In this document: positions 25,598-34,774 of the stretch, piece by piece
How positions within the stretch are numbered: the first letter of the stretch is position 1
Layout of the letters: each line of letters starts with the position of its first letter
Assembly: GCF_019931575.1 (NCBI RefSeq)
Contig: NZ_CP082923.1
Span: 3,596,001-3,660,000, forward strand
Direction: 5' to 3'
Length of the DNA: 64,000 nt
From: Caulobacter segnis
GTDB lineage: Bacteria > Pseudomonadota > Alphaproteobacteria > Caulobacterales > Caulobacteraceae
Notes under the pieces: generated by a model
Database searches by the model: none
What the model was told of the DNA's origin: nothing
Seen by the model: the letters and a program-made list of their open reading frames with translations, nothing else
Position numbers and translations under genes: made by a program

Positions 25598-26537
25598 GAA
25601 CGTCCTCCACGATCCACAAAACTAACTGGTCAAACGGGATCCCGACATGGGCGGCCTGCTCGGGTGCGAGCGAGGTCGGCGTCATGCCGGGCTGCGTGTT
25701 GACCTCTAGAAGGACCAGAATGTCGTTAATGTCGTCATAACGGAGATCGGATCGGGTCACACCTTGGCAACCAAGAGCGGAGTGCGCCAACTCGGCCATC
25801 CGCATGGCGCGATCCCTTACGCTATCAGGGATTGGGGCCGGTAGGACGTGGATCGAACCGCCCTCGGAGTACTTGGCCTCGTAATCATAGAAACCTGTGG
25901 ATGCACGAATATCGGTTACCGCCAGGGCCCTGGGACCATTTGGCTCACCCATCACCGCGACGGCCAGTTCCAGCCCCCGGATGTACGGTTCGACCATCAC
26001 ATCCTCGCCGAAAGTCCAGGCTGGAGAGGCCAATTCCTCGGGCGGACGGTTGGCGCCTTCCTTGACGATGAACACGCCGACCGAGGATCCCTCGGCGTTG
26101 GGCTTCACGACATAGGGGGGCTGCAGCACATGGTCGCGCGCGACATCGTGTCGATTGTAGAGGCCGCCGCCCGGAACGATCACGCCGGCGGCCGCGAGCA
26201 CGGCCTTGGCCTTGGCCTTGTCCATGGCGAGCGCGGAGGCCAGCACGCCCGAATGCGTATACGGCAGCTTCAGGGTTTCCAGCACGCCCTGGACGCAGCC
26301 GTCCTCGCCCCATTCACCGTGCAGGGCGTTGAACACCAGGTCCGGCTTGGTCGCCGTCAGGACCTGGGCGATGTCCTTGCCCGGATCGATCCGCGAGACC
26401 TTGGCCCCCAGCCGCTCCAGGGCGTCGGCGCAGGCGCCGCCCGAGACCAGGCTGACCTCGCGTTCCGACGAAGGGCCGCCGAGCAGGACGGCGATATGGC
26501 GGCCGGCCAAGGGGGCGTTCTGGGGGTGGTCGGTCAT
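25566..26537 (-). CDS. ddl: D-alanine--D-alanine ligase
   Basis: A 323-residue ATP-grasp ligase making the D-Ala-D-Ala dipeptide for UDP-MurNAc-pentapeptide. Signatures: [19 protein letters not shown] at the N-terminus, ATP-grasp regions ([42 protein letters not shown]), and metal/substrate region [20 protein letters not shown]. Its 3' end overlaps ftsQ. Upstream lies a 200-bp gap with a repeat element and the M28 peptidase gene. Confidence 0.97.
   Translation of the reverse strand: MTDHPQNAPLAGRHIAVLLGGPSSEREVSLVSGGACADALERLGAKVSRIDPGKDIAQVLTATKPDLVFNALHGEWGEDGCVQGVLETLKLPYTHSGVLASALAMDKAKAKAVLAAAGVIVPGGGLYNRHDVARDHVLQPPYVVKPNAEGSSVGVFIVKEGANRPPEELASPAWTFGEDVMVEPYIRGLELAVAVMGEPNGPRALAVTDIRASTGFYDYEAKYSEGGSIHVLPAPIPDSVRDRAMRMAELAHSALGCQGVTRSDLRYDDINDILVLLEVNTQPGMTPTSLAPEQAAHVGIPFDQLVLWIVEDVHARRNAGGTA
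25726..25740. promoter_or_regulatory. CtrA-like box inside ddl, candidate ftsQA promoter element
   Basis: TTAA-N7-ATAA (one mismatch to the CtrA consensus) lies in the ddl coding sequence, about 130-140 bp upstream of the ftsQ start. In Caulobacter crescentus the ftsQA promoter lies in ddl and is activated by CtrA (established knowledge). The match here is by eye. Confidence 0.45.
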
Positions 26538-26625
26538 GGAGCGCGGACTCTTGGAGGGGCGAATTGTCAGCCACTCCTAGTCAGCGTCGAGGACCCTGCC
26601 AACTCTCCAATCACCAAACAAAGCG

Positions 26626-26726
26626 TGTCATCCCGGCCGCAGCGAAGCGGAGAGCCGGGACCCAGGGGCCGCCACATTGCGCTTGGCCCCAGGGTCCCGG
26701 ATCGCGCAAGCGCGTCCGGGATGACA
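26626..26726. repeat. Long inverted-repeat (REP-like) element, copy 2
   Basis: Arms TGTCATCCCGG...CCGGGACCCAGGGGC (26626 onward) and the reverse complement (GGCCCCAGGGTCCCGG...CCGGGATGACA) face each other. Each arm encloses an internal GC-rich hairpin (AGCGAAGCGG on the left, GCGCAAGCGCG on the right). It fills the gap between ddl and the M28 peptidase gene. Confidence 0.85.
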
Positions 26727-26740
26727 TGGTGTTTTGAAGG

Positions 26741-28138
26741 TTAGTGCCCAGCCGCCGGCGCCGCGGCCTTCAGCGCGCGGAAGTCGATGTCGCTATCGGC
26801 CACCAGGTAGATGAAGCTGGCCCAGGCGGCGACGTTCTGCGCCAGTTCGTCCGGGCGCACCTTGTTCAGGGTGTCGTCGGCGGTGTGGTGGTAGTCGAAG
26901 TAGCGCGACGCGTCCTGGTCCAGCTCGACCGACGGCACGCCGGCTTCCTCCAGGCCCTCGATGTCCGCGCCGCCGTGGGTGGCCGGCGCACGGCTGACAT
27001 AGATCTTCAGCGGCGCCAGCACGTTGGCGGCTGTGGTGGCCAGCGGGTGCGCGGCCGCGCCGGTGGGCAGCTTCAACGCGAAGACGCGGTCGGCGCCGGT
27101 GTCGCTCTCGCCCGCCAGGACGATCTTCGGAACCTCGTCCCTGTGAGCGGCGATATAGGCCTCCGACGAGCCGCCGCTCTCCTCCGAGCCCCACATCACG
27201 ACGCGGATGGTGCGCTTGGGATGCTTGGGCAGGTCGCCGATCAGCTTGGCGGCCGAGGTGGTGATGGCGATGCCCGTGGCGTCGTCCAGGGCGCCGGTGC
27301 CAACGTCCCAGCTGTCCAGGTGGCCGCCGATGACGATCACCTCGTCCGGCTTTTCCGAGCCCTTGATCTCGCCCGAGATGTTCCAGGCGACATCGTTCGG
27401 GTCGACGGTCGAGGCCAGCTTCAGCTTGATGCGCAGCGGCCCCTTCTTGGCCAGGCGCTCCAGCTGCTCGGCCTCCGGCACGCCGATCGCGGCGGCGGGG
27501 ATGGAGACGACGCCCTCGCCGAAAGCGGTGACTCCGGTGTGCGGCACGGTCGAGTCGGAGGTCGAGATCGAGCGGATCAGGACGGCCACGGCGCCGCGCT
27601 TGGCGGCCTCGACCGGACCCGAACGGCGCGATATGCCCGCGACGCCATAGCCCGAGCCGTCCTGCGCCTTGACCATCGGCTGGGTGATGACGACGATCTT
27701 GCCTTTCAGCGAGCCTTCCGGCGCGGCGATCAGCTCGGCATAGGTGTGGAACAGCGCCACGTCGGCCTCGATGCCGCCGACCGGCGTCGGGATCGTGCGG
27801 CCCAGGCCGACGATGCCCAGCTTCATCGGATAGGGACCGACCAGCTCGGCGCTCTCCTCGCCGCGCGTCCACGACGGCTTGGCGAACTGCTCGATCTTGA
27901 TGTTGGTGAAGCCCAGGGCCTTGAACTTGGCCGCGCCCCAGTCCTTGGCGCGCTCCATGGCTGGCGAGCCGACCAGGCGCGGGCCGATGGTGGTGGTGAG
28001 ATCCTCGGTGATGTCCCAGGCGGTGCGGTCCAGCAGCGCCTTGTCGCGCAGGGCCTCGGCGGTCTTGACGTCTTGGGCGTGCGCCACGCCGGAAAGCAGA
28101 GCGACGGTGGCGGAAGCGGCCAGCAAACTACGGAACAT
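26741..28138 (-). CDS. Secreted M28 family metallopeptidase
   Basis: A 465-residue exported di-zinc peptidase. It has a signal peptide (MFRSLLAASATVALLSGVAHA), a PA-type insert (about 130-250) and an M28 catalytic core. Metal ligands are visible: His and Asp in GGHLDSWDVGTGALDDATG, Glu-Glu in GSEESGG, Asp in AGESDTGAD, and His in FDYHHTADDT. GGGGAG lies 5 nt before an in-frame TTG at 28144 and 11 nt before this ATG, so the TTG is an alternative start. It interrupts the usual murB-ddl order of the dcw cluster; its substrate is unknown. Confidence 0.92.
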   Translation of the reverse strand: MFRSLLAASATVALLSGVAHAQDVKTAEALRDKALLDRTAWDITEDLTTTIGPRLVGSPAMERAKDWGAAKFKALGFTNIKIEQFAKPSWTRGEESAELVGPYPMKLGIVGLGRTIPTPVGGIEADVALFHTYAELIAAPEGSLKGKIVVITQPMVKAQDGSGYGVAGISRRSGPVEAAKRGAVAVLIRSISTSDSTVPHTGVTAFGEGVVSIPAAAIGVPEAEQLERLAKKGPLRIKLKLASTVDPNDVAWNISGEIKGSEKPDEVIVIGGHLDSWDVGTGALDDATGIAITTSAAKLIGDLPKHPKRTIRVVMWGSEESGGSSEAYIAAHRDEVPKIVLAGESDTGADRVFALKLPTGAAAHPLATTAANVLAPLKIYVSRAPATHGGADIEGLEEAGVPSVELDQDASRYFDYHHTADDTLNKVRPDELAQNVAAWASFIYLVADSDIDFRALKAAAPAAGH

Positions 28139-28227
28139 GAGCAAGGATTCTCCCCAATGGCGCGGGAGTCATAGCACCGGTTCCTGCCATGGGGAGTCAG
28201 CAATGGGCTGAAGTGTGGCGGGCGCCT

Positions 28228-29130
28228 CTAAGCCGGGCGCCCGATCCGCTTGATCTCCCAGTCCAGCTGGACGCCGGTCTTTTCCTTGACGTCGGCGCGG
28301 ACGGCTTCGCCCAGGCCTTCCAGGTCGGCGGCGGTCGCCTCGCCCGTATTGATCAGGAAATTGCTGTGCAGCGGCGAGAACATCGCCCCGCCGAACGGTT
28401 TCCCGCGCCAGCCGGCCTCGTCGACCAGCTTCCAGGACGAGTGTCCCGGCGGGTTCTTGAAGGTCGAGCCGCCGGTCTTCTCGCGGATCGGCTGGGTGGT
28501 CTCGCGACGGCTGGTGATCTCGGCCATGCGAGCCTTGATCGCCTCGGGTTCGTCGGCGGTCCCTTCGTAGATCGCGTCCAGCACGATCAGGTCCGCGCCC
28601 ATCAGATCGCTGTGGCGATAGGTATAGCCAAAGCCCTCGCCCGAGATTTCCGACACCTCGCCGGCGCGGTTCATCACCCGCGCGGACTTTAAGACATTGA
28701 CGGTCTCGGAACCGTAGCAGCCGGCGTTCATGATCACCGCGCCGCCGACCGTGCCGGGGATGCCGGCATAGAACTCCAGCCCGGCGATACCGGCTTCCGC
28801 CGCCTTGCGCGCCAAGATGGCGTCCGGAACGGCCGAGCCGGCCTTGATACGGTTGTCGCCCAGGGCCTCGACGGTATTGAAACCCTTGCCCAGCCGGACG
28901 ATCACGCCGTCGACGCCGCCGTCGCGGACCAGGAGGTTCGAGCCGACGCCGATGGCCAGCACCGGCACGCTCGGGTCCAAAGCCTTCAGAAAGTCGGACA
29001 GGTCCTGCTCGTCGGCCGGCAGGAACACCACGTCGGCCGGACCGCCGACCCGGAACCAGGTGAACGGCGCCAGGGCCTCGTCGATCAGCAACTTGCCCCG
29101 GACGGCGGGGAGATCGGTCTTCCAGCTCAT
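28228..29130 (-). CDS. murB: UDP-N-acetylenolpyruvoylglucosamine reductase
   Basis: A 300-residue FAD enzyme that reduces UDP-GlcNAc-enolpyruvate to UDP-MurNAc. Motifs: [62 protein letters not shown] and, near the C-terminus, GGSTFKNPP with [13 protein letters not shown]. The ATG at 29130 overlaps the murC stop (ATGA); a longer in-frame reading lies inside murC. Confidence 0.97.
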   Translation of the reverse strand: MSWKTDLPAVRGKLLIDEALAPFTWFRVGGPADVVFLPADEQDLSDFLKALDPSVPVLAIGVGSNLLVRDGGVDGVIVRLGKGFNTVEALGDNRIKAGSAVPDAILARKAAEAGIAGLEFYAGIPGTVGGAVIMNAGCYGSETVNVLKSARVMNRAGEVSEISGEGFGYTYRHSDLMGADLIVLDAIYEGTADEPEAIKARMAEITSRRETTQPIREKTGGSTFKNPPGHSSWKLVDEAGWRGKPFGGAMFSPLHSNFLINTGEATAADLEGLGEAVRADVKEKTGVQLDWEIKRIGRPA

Positions 29131-30545
29131 TTGGCCAGGGCTTCCAGCTGGCCAGGCAGGGCATAGGACCACTGGGTGATGTCGCCCGCGCCCAGCAGGA
29201 CGACCAGGTCGCCGCTCTTGGCCTCCTCGGCGATCAGGGCCGGCAGGGCCGCGGGGCTCTCCAGGGCCAGGGCGCGACGGTGGCCGAACTTCTTGAGGCC
29301 CTCGACCAGGTGGTCGCGGTCGACGCCCTCGATCGGCTGCTCGCCAGCCGTGTAGACGTCGGCGACGATCACCGTGTCGGCGTCGTTGAAGCAGCTGGAG
29401 AACTCGGTCATCAGGTCGCGCAGGCGCGTGTAGCGGTGCGGCTGGACCACCGCGATGACCTTGCCTTGGGTGACCGCGCGAGCGGCCTTCAGCACGGCGG
29501 CGATCTCGACCGGGTGGTGGCCGTAGTCGTCGATGACGCGGATCCCGTTGGCCACGCCGGTGGTGGTGAAGCGGCGCTTGACCCCGCCGAAGCCGGCCAG
29601 ACCCTTGGCGATCGACGCGGCGTCGACGCCCAGCTCGCGGGCCACGGCCACGGCGGCGGTGGCGTTCAGCACGTTGTGATGGCCGGCCATCGGCATCTTC
29701 AGGCCGTCGTAGCGGACCTGCTCGCCATCACGCGGCGAGACGACGATGTCGAACTTGGCGCCCTCTGGCCCCATCTCGATGTTTGAGACGCGAACCTCGG
29801 CCTGCGGGTTGGTTCCGTAGGTCACCAGGCGGCGGTTCTGGATTCGCGAGGTCAGGGCCTGGACCTCCGGGTGGTCGGTGCAGACCGCCGCGAAGCCGTA
29901 GAACGGGATGTTCTCGATGAAGTCCTGGAAGCCCTTCTTCACCGCGTCGAAGTCGCCCCAGTGGTCCAGGTGCTCGGCGTCGATGTTGGTGACGATGGCC
30001 ACGGTGGATTTCAGCTTCAGGAACGAACCGTCGCTCTCGTCGGCCTCGACGACGATCCAGTCGCCCTCGCCGACCTTGGCGTTGGTGCCGTAGGCGTTGA
30101 TGATACCGCCGTTGACCACCGTCGGGTCCAGGGCGCCGGCGTCCAGCAGGGCCGCGACCATCGAGGTCGTCGTCGTCTTGCCGTGCGTGCCGCCGACGGC
30201 CACCGAGAACTGCAAGCGCATCAGCTCGGCCAGCATCTCGGCGCGGCGCACCAGCGGCAGGCGCTTGTCGCGGCCGGCGACCATCTCCGGATTGTCGGCC
30301 TTCACGGCCGTGGAATAGACGATGGCCGAGGCGCCCTCGACGTGGGCGGCGTCGTGGCCGATGAAGATGCGCGCGCCCAGCTTTTCCAGCCGGTCGGTAT
30401 TGGCGCTGGCCTTGGCGTCGCTGCCTTGGACGGTGTAGCCGATACGCAGCATGATCTCGGCGATGCCGGACATGCCAATGCCGCCGATGCCGATGAAGTG
30501 CACGGGGCCGAGTTCGAAGGGGACGGGGCGTCGACGCTGGATCAT
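29127..30545 (-). CDS. murC: UDP-N-acetylmuramate--L-alanine ligase
   Basis: A 472-residue Mur ligase adding L-Ala to UDP-MurNAc. N-terminal Rossmann domain ([17 protein letters not shown]), central ATP site [12 protein letters not shown] and C-terminal domain ([25 protein letters not shown]). The start codon overlaps the start codon of the divergent gene at 30544 (CATG), so both must share a tightly packed control region lying inside each other's coding sequence. Confidence 0.98.
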   Translation of the reverse strand: MIQRRRPVPFELGPVHFIGIGGIGMSGIAEIMLRIGYTVQGSDAKASANTDRLEKLGARIFIGHDAAHVEGASAIVYSTAVKADNPEMVAGRDKRLPLVRRAEMLAELMRLQFSVAVGGTHGKTTTTSMVAALLDAGALDPTVVNGGIINAYGTNAKVGEGDWIVVEADESDGSFLKLKSTVAIVTNIDAEHLDHWGDFDAVKKGFQDFIENIPFYGFAAVCTDHPEVQALTSRIQNRRLVTYGTNPQAEVRVSNIEMGPEGAKFDIVVSPRDGEQVRYDGLKMPMAGHHNVLNATAAVAVARELGVDAASIAKGLAGFGGVKRRFTTTGVANGIRVIDDYGHHPVEIAAVLKAARAVTQGKVIAVVQPHRYTRLRDLMTEFSSCFNDADTVIVADVYTAGEQPIEGVDRDHLVEGLKKFGHRRALALESPAALPALIAEEAKSGDLVVLLGAGDITQWSYALPGQLEALAK

Positions 30546-31053
30546 GAAGAGCCGATTAGACCAATTCCGCGCGCCGCGAAACGCCCTCCTGGCGGTCGTT
30601 TTGTGGACGACGCCCGCCCTCGCCCAAGCCCAGCTTCAGGCGCCGCTTGAATTGCGCCTCGCCGACGTCGGGCGCTTCGCCGTGTTCGTCGACATGGGCG
30701 GCGTCCAGTGGACCGGTCGCAGCGCCAGGCTCCGCGTTCTCCAGGTGACCGAAGGCGGCTTCAAGGCCGGCGCGGAAGAGTTCTGGGGCGGCTGGCGTCA
30801 CGAGGTCATCGACTGCGACGCCCGCACGATCGCCCACGCGGGCTTTGGCAGCATCCGCGCCGGCGGCCGCGAGGGCCCAGTGACGGGCGACCTCCGTCCC
30901 GCAGCGCCGTTGCCGGCGGGCAGCGCCGACGAGGCGGTGGCGAAGGTGGTGTGTGACGGCTGGCGGCCGTTCAAGACGGTCCCGCTCGCCTCCGGTATCG
31001 AGGACGCGGTCAGGATCGGCCGGCCGCTGATCGAGACGGGCGCGGAACCGTAG
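30544..31053 (+). CDS. Exported hypothetical protein, surface-adhesin-E-like
   Basis: A 169-residue precursor with a signal peptide ([29 protein letters not shown]). The mature part has the pattern of small exported proteins with a [10 protein letters not shown] segment, RVLQVTEGG, then a Trp-rich [15 protein letters not shown] and a second Cys before the C-terminus (KVVCDGW), reminiscent of the surface-adhesin E family; two cysteines may pair. It is on the plus strand inside the minus-strand dcw cluster, between murC and murG, with its ATG overlapping the murC start. Function unknown. Confidence 0.75.
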   Translation: MKSRLDQFRAPRNALLAVVLWTTPALAQAQLQAPLELRLADVGRFAVFVDMGGVQWTGRSARLRVLQVTEGGFKAGAEEFWGGWRHEVIDCDARTIAHAGFGSIRAGGREGPVTGDLRPAAPLPAGSADEAVAKVVCDGWRPFKTVPLASGIEDAVRIGRPLIETGAEP

Positions 31054-31111
31054 GACGGTTCAGGCCCGCGCCGTAGTGCCCGACGGTGGCTGGCCGATCC
31101 TAAGGTCAGGC

Positions 31112-32197
31112 TTACCGCGCGGTCCGCTCCACCAGGTCCGCCAGCGCCTCGGCCGCGTCGGGCGTCGCCACCGACCGTGCGCCGGCCGCCATCCGACCCA
31201 GACGTTCGGGATCCTTCAGCAGGGCGTTCAGCGCTCCGGCCATGGCGTCGACCGTCAGCTCGTCCTCGAGGCACACAGCCGCGCCGCCGGCCTCTTCCAG
31301 GAGCTTGGCGTTGAAGCGCTGGTGGTCGTCGGCGGCGATCTTCAGCGGCACCAGGATCGAGGGTCGGCCAGCCACGGCCAGTTCGGTGCAGGTCGAAGCG
31401 CCCGAGCGGCCGATCACCAGGTGCGACTGGCGCAGATAGCCGGCCATGTCGCGGAAGAACGGCGCGACCTCGCAATCGACCATGGCGTTGCGATAGGTCT
31501 TGCGGGCCTGCTCCATGCTCTCGGCGCGGGCCTGCTGGAACACCTTCAGGCGCGAGCGGATGTCCTCGGGCAGCTTGGCCACCGCCTCGGGGATCAGTTC
31601 CGATAGCAGGCGCGCGCCTTGGCTGCCGCCGGTGACCAGCACCCGCAGTTGCACGTCCGGCGGAAGGTAGGGCGTGTCGTAGAGCGCGCGCACCGGCGGG
31701 CGCACGGGATTGCCGACCACGTGAGCCCGGGCCTGTACGGCGGGCTTGGCCATCTGCAGGGTCGGGAAGGCGCAGGCGACCTCGTCGACGCGCGGGGCCA
31801 GGAAGCGGTTCACGCGGCCCAGGACCGCGTTCTGCTCGTGAATCACGGTCGGGCGCTTCTGGCTGAGCGCGCCTAGCAAGGCCGGGAGGGCCGGATAGCC
31901 GCCGAAGCCCACGACCACGGCCGGGTCCAGACGTTTGAAGGCCGCGCGGGCCTCCAGCACGCCCTGCATGACCACGAAGCCGGCCTTGATCATGCCCAGC
32001 GGGTCATTGGCCTTGGCGGTGGCGGCCGACAGGGCCAGGCGTTCCTCGGCGGGGAACTTGTCGGCGTAAAGCGCGCCGCGGTCGTCCGTGGCCAGCACGA
32101 CGCGCCAGCCACGCTGGGCCAGAGCCTCGGCGAGGGCCTGGGCGGGGAACATGTGGCCGCCGGTGCCCCCGGCGGCGACGATAGCCAGCTTGCTCAT
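31112..32197 (-). CDS. murG: Undecaprenyldiphospho-muramoylpentapeptide beta-GlcNAc transferase
   Basis: A 361-residue GT28 glycosyltransferase that converts lipid I to lipid II at the inner membrane. N-domain glycine loop AAGGTGGHMFPAQALAEAL and PTVIHEQNAVLGRVN; C-domain VTGGSQGARLLSELIP, GRSGASTCTELAVAGRPSIL and PLKIAADDHQRFNA. Length typical. Its start lies 2 nt downstream of the ftsW stop. Confidence 0.98.
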   Translation of the reverse strand: MSKLAIVAAGGTGGHMFPAQALAEALAQRGWRVVLATDDRGALYADKFPAEERLALSAATAKANDPLGMIKAGFVVMQGVLEARAAFKRLDPAVVVGFGGYPALPALLGALSQKRPTVIHEQNAVLGRVNRFLAPRVDEVACAFPTLQMAKPAVQARAHVVGNPVRPPVRALYDTPYLPPDVQLRVLVTGGSQGARLLSELIPEAVAKLPEDIRSRLKVFQQARAESMEQARKTYRNAMVDCEVAPFFRDMAGYLRQSHLVIGRSGASTCTELAVAGRPSILVPLKIAADDHQRFNAKLLEEAGGAAVCLEDELTVDAMAGALNALLKDPERLGRMAAGARSVATPDAAEALADLVERTAR

Positions 32198-32198
32198 C

Positions 32199-33371
32199 TT
32201 ACGCGAAAGCGCCGTCGAGACCGAACTCGCCCGTCGCCCCGTAGGCGCCGGGGCGCTTGCGCACCAAGGCCAGGGCCATGCCCAGCGTCAAACCCATCGC
32301 GAGCATCGAGGAGCCCCCGTAACTGATGAACGGTAGCGTCATGCCCTTGGTCGGGATCATGTTCAAGTTTACCGCGATGTTGATGATAGCTTGTTGGCCC
32401 ACGAGGACGAACAGGCCAGCCGCCGCCACCTGCTCGAACGGGTCGTTCAGCTTCATGGCCTTGTACAGCCCGCGCACCACCACGAAGGCGAACAGCGCGA
32501 TCAGGGCCCACGAGAAGATCAGGCCGTATTCCTCGGCGGCCACCGAATAGATGAAGTCGGTGTGCAGGTCGGGCACGTGGCGCTTCATGACGCCCTCGCC
32601 CGGGCCGCGCCCGAACAGGCCGCCGGCGCGGATGGCCTCGGCGGCGCGGGTGATCTGGTGAGTGTCGGCCTGGTCGGGGCTGAGGAACTTCTGCACCCGG
32701 GCATGGACGTGGTCGAACAGGAAATAGGTCGAACCCAGGCCCGCCAGGGCGACCGCGCCCAGGCCCATGATCCACGAGATCGGCACGCCGGCCATCCAGA
32801 AGGCGGCCCCGAAGGCGATGGTGATCAGCACCGTCTGGCCGACGTCCGGCTGGATCAGCAGCAGGGCCACGGCGATGAAATAGAGTAGGAAGGCGATCGA
32901 CACGCCCGGCACGCCCTCGCCCTTCTGGCCCTCGGCGAACATCCACGAGACCAGCACGATCAGGGCCGGCTTCATGAACTCGGACGGTTGCAGGGTGAAC
33001 CCGCCGAACTGCAGCCAGCGCGTGGCGCCCTTGGCGTTGTGGCCGATGAACGGCAGGGCGATCATCACCGCGATCGCCGCGATATAGATGAAGAAGGCCG
33101 CCCGCCGGATGCCCTGAGGCGACAGCATCGACACGGCCAGCATCAGCACCGTCGAGGCGCTGGCGAAGAAGCACATGCGGATGGCGAAGTGGAACTGGTC
33201 GTCGATGCCGATCCGCTGGGCCGCCGCCGGGCTGGAGGCGAACGACAGCAGCATGCCCAGGGTCACCAGCAGCGCGGTGGCGCCCAAGAGCCAGCGATCC
33301 GTCGTCCACCACCACAGGCCGATCGCGGTGCGGTCGGTGCGGGCGAAGGCATGGGTCGGGTTGGAGGCCAT
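32199..33371 (-). CDS. ftsW: Septal peptidoglycan glycosyltransferase FtsW
   Basis: A 390-residue SEDS-family polytopic protein (about ten membrane segments) that polymerises lipid II at the septum with FtsI. SEDS signatures: GGFTLQPSEFMKPALIVL, LIQPDVGQTVLI, HIxRA-type TRAAEAIRAGGLFGRGPGEG, DFIYSVAAEEYGLI and PTKGMTLPFISYGGSSML. It is separated from murD by a 6-kb block of other genes, so it begins a second half of the cluster. Confidence 0.97.
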   Translation of the reverse strand: MASNPTHAFARTDRTAIGLWWWTTDRWLLGATALLVTLGMLLSFASSPAAAQRIGIDDQFHFAIRMCFFASASTVLMLAVSMLSPQGIRRAAFFIYIAAIAVMIALPFIGHNAKGATRWLQFGGFTLQPSEFMKPALIVLVSWMFAEGQKGEGVPGVSIAFLLYFIAVALLLIQPDVGQTVLITIAFGAAFWMAGVPISWIMGLGAVALAGLGSTYFLFDHVHARVQKFLSPDQADTHQITRAAEAIRAGGLFGRGPGEGVMKRHVPDLHTDFIYSVAAEEYGLIFSWALIALFAFVVVRGLYKAMKLNDPFEQVAAAGLFVLVGQQAIINIAVNLNMIPTKGMTLPFISYGGSSMLAMGLTLGMALALVRKRPGAYGATGEFGLDGAFA

Positions 33372-33456
33372 GGCGGGCAGATTCGGACCGCAGGGTTAAT
33401 CAAATCTTGCTGCGCCGTTCTACGCCGGTGGACAGGCGTCGAAAAGCGCGGACGGC

Positions 33457-33732
33457 TCACCGCAGTTCGAAGTAAGCCACGTCGCCACCCTCGGTGTGGG
33501 CGATGACGGCGATACCCAGCGCCGCGCCGTCATCCAGGGTCAGACGGCAGTCCCCTGCCCGGAAGGCTTGCCGCAGAATATCCGGATCGCCCGTCAGGCT
33601 GCCCTTGCCGCCCTTGCGCCCCGCCACCCCGTTGGTGATCACCAGCGAGAAGGTCACCGCCCTCTCCTCGCGCCCGATCGTCAGCGCGCCGACGCCGCTG
33701 CGCGCGCCCTTCTGAACCTTGACTATCGACAT
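33457..33732 (-). CDS. Small hypothetical protein, 91 residues
   Basis: A short soluble protein, beta-rich by appearance (SGVGALTIGREERAVTFSLVITNGVAG ... CRLTLDDGAALGIAVIAHTEGGDVAYFEL). ATG start at 33732. No family recognised. It is 85 nt upstream of ftsW on the same strand and could share its transcript. GC-rich third codon positions support real coding. Confidence 0.65.
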   Translation of the reverse strand: MSIVKVQKGARSGVGALTIGREERAVTFSLVITNGVAGRKGGKGSLTGDPDILRQAFRAGDCRLTLDDGAALGIAVIAHTEGGDVAYFELR

Positions 33733-33988
33733 GATATACGTGCTGAAAAACTGAAATTCATGCTCCTTAACTACAGGATCGAACGGCTTTCAGCTGAATA
33801 ATATTGAAAAATTTCTTGCATTATTTCACGCTATGACGCAGGATATATTTCATCGAATATGGAACCGGTTCGGCCGCTCTCCAAGCTTGCTCTTCGGGTC
33901 GAGCCCCGAGCCTCCCCAATCCTCTCCGAAAATTTGATCACGTGGCTCGCCGAGCCGCGCGTCTTCTCGCATCCAAGGAATACATCCC
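33733..33988 (+). promoter_or_regulatory. A/T-rich region and leader upstream of the cold-shock gene
   Basis: 256 bp without a gene, much richer in A/T than the surroundings from about 33760 to 33850 (for example AATAATATTGAAAAATTT). Contains the 10-bp palindrome TTCAGCTGAA (about 33789) and GCTATGAC (about 33831), close to the Caulobacter -10 consensus. Downstream a pyrimidine-rich stretch could be a long structured leader, as usual for csp mRNAs. The promoter also serves the divergent 91-residue gene. Confidence 0.5.
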
Positions 33989-34198
33989 ATGGCGACCGGC
34001 ACCGTGAAGTGGTTCAACTCCACCAAGGGCTTTGGCTTCATTCAACCCAACGACGGCGGCGCTGACGTCTTCGTGCACATCACGGCCGTCGAACGGTCGG
34101 GCCTCGGCTCGCTCGACGAAGGCCAGAAGGTGTCGTTCGAACTCGAACGCGACCAGCGCAGCGGCAAGATGTCCGCTAGCCAGCTGCAAGCCGCCTAA
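33989..34198 (+). CDS. CspA-type cold-shock protein
   Basis: A 69-residue single OB-fold cold-shock domain. RNP1 KGFGFI and RNP2 VFVHI are intact, and the start [19 protein letters not shown] is canonical. Binds single-stranded RNA/DNA. AAGGAA lies upstream of the ATG. A strong hairpin follows the stop, then two small basic-protein genes on the same strand. Confidence 0.97.
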   Translation: MATGTVKWFNSTKGFGFIQPNDGGADVFVHITAVERSGLGSLDEGQKVSFELERDQRSGKMSASQLQAA

Positions 34199-34204
34199 AG
34201 GACT

Positions 34205-34234
34205 GGCCGGTCCGACGAATCGTCCGGACCGGCC
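34205..34234 (+). terminator. Hairpin after the cold-shock gene
   Basis: A 10-bp perfect stem GGCCGGTCCG / CGGACCGGCC, 6 nt after the stop, followed by a pyrimidine tract (GCTCTTCCCTT) rather than a clean T-run. It may attenuate transcription into the two small genes that follow. Confidence 0.55.
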
Positions 34235-34282
34235 GCTCTTCCCTTCCCCGGCCCGCCCCAGCGGCCGGAAACGAAAGCGACC

Positions 34283-34642
34283 ATGAACGCATCTCAAGAC
34301 ATCGGCCACGCGCAACGGCAGAAGACGGCCGCCGACGCGAAGGCCGCGCTGCTGGCCAAGTTCAAGCCGCGCGCGACCAGCACCGATCCCCTGTTCGCCG
34401 ACCGCGCCGCGCTGCGCGCCGCCGAACTGAAGGCCGTCCGCGAGGCCCGATCCGTGGCCAAGGCCGCGGTCCGGCAGGCCGCCGCCGACAGCGCCCAGGC
34501 GATCGTCGACGCCGAAACCGCCCTCGCCGCGGAAGCCCTGAGCGCCAAGCGCGGCGAACGCAAGGAGCGCAAGGCGCTCTCGAACGCCGAGGCCAAGGCC
34601 AAGCGCGACGCCCGCTACGCCGCCCGCAAGGCCCGCGCCTAG
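34283..34642 (+). CDS. Small charged helical protein (DUF6481-like)
   Basis: A 119-residue protein that is Ala/Lys/Arg/Glu-rich and almost entirely helical by composition (AADAKAALLAKFKPRA..., ERKERKALSNAEAKAKRDARYAARKARA). It resembles a family of small proteins found next to cold-shock genes in alphaproteobacteria (assignment to DUF6481 from memory). It probably binds nucleic acid or ribosomes through its basic tail, which is inference. Its TAG is followed immediately by the ATG of the next small gene. Confidence 0.75.
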   Translation: MNASQDIGHAQRQKTAADAKAALLAKFKPRATSTDPLFADRAALRAAELKAVREARSVAKAAVRQAAADSAQAIVDAETALAAEALSAKRGERKERKALSNAEAKAKRDARYAARKARA

Positions 34643-34774
34643 ATGGCCCGCAAGCCCAACTACGATTTCGAGCGCAAGGAACGCGAACGCCAGAAGGCGG
34701 CCAAGGCCGCCGAGAAGGCCGCCGCCAAGCGTCCCACGTCTCAGGATGAACAGTCTTCCGGCGACGGCGCCTAG
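34643..34774 (+). CDS. Very small basic protein, 43 residues
   Basis: The ATG directly abuts the stop of the preceding gene (TAG then ATG). The peptide starts MARKPNYDFERKERERQKAA and is Lys/Arg/Ala-rich with an acidic C-terminus. A conserved alphaproteobacterial pattern (xRKPxYxFERxxRExxKAAK) that I recall in other genomes supports it as a real gene. Its stop codon overlaps that of the convergent thioredoxin gene in the palindrome CTAG. Function unknown. Confidence 0.75.
   Translation: MARKPNYDFERKERERQKAAKAAEKAAAKRPTSQDEQSSGDGA

Noticed and set aside
26741..28138. Recent horizontal transfer of the M28 peptidase
   Set aside because: Its codon and base composition look the same as the neighbours, so nothing in the sequence supports recent transfer.
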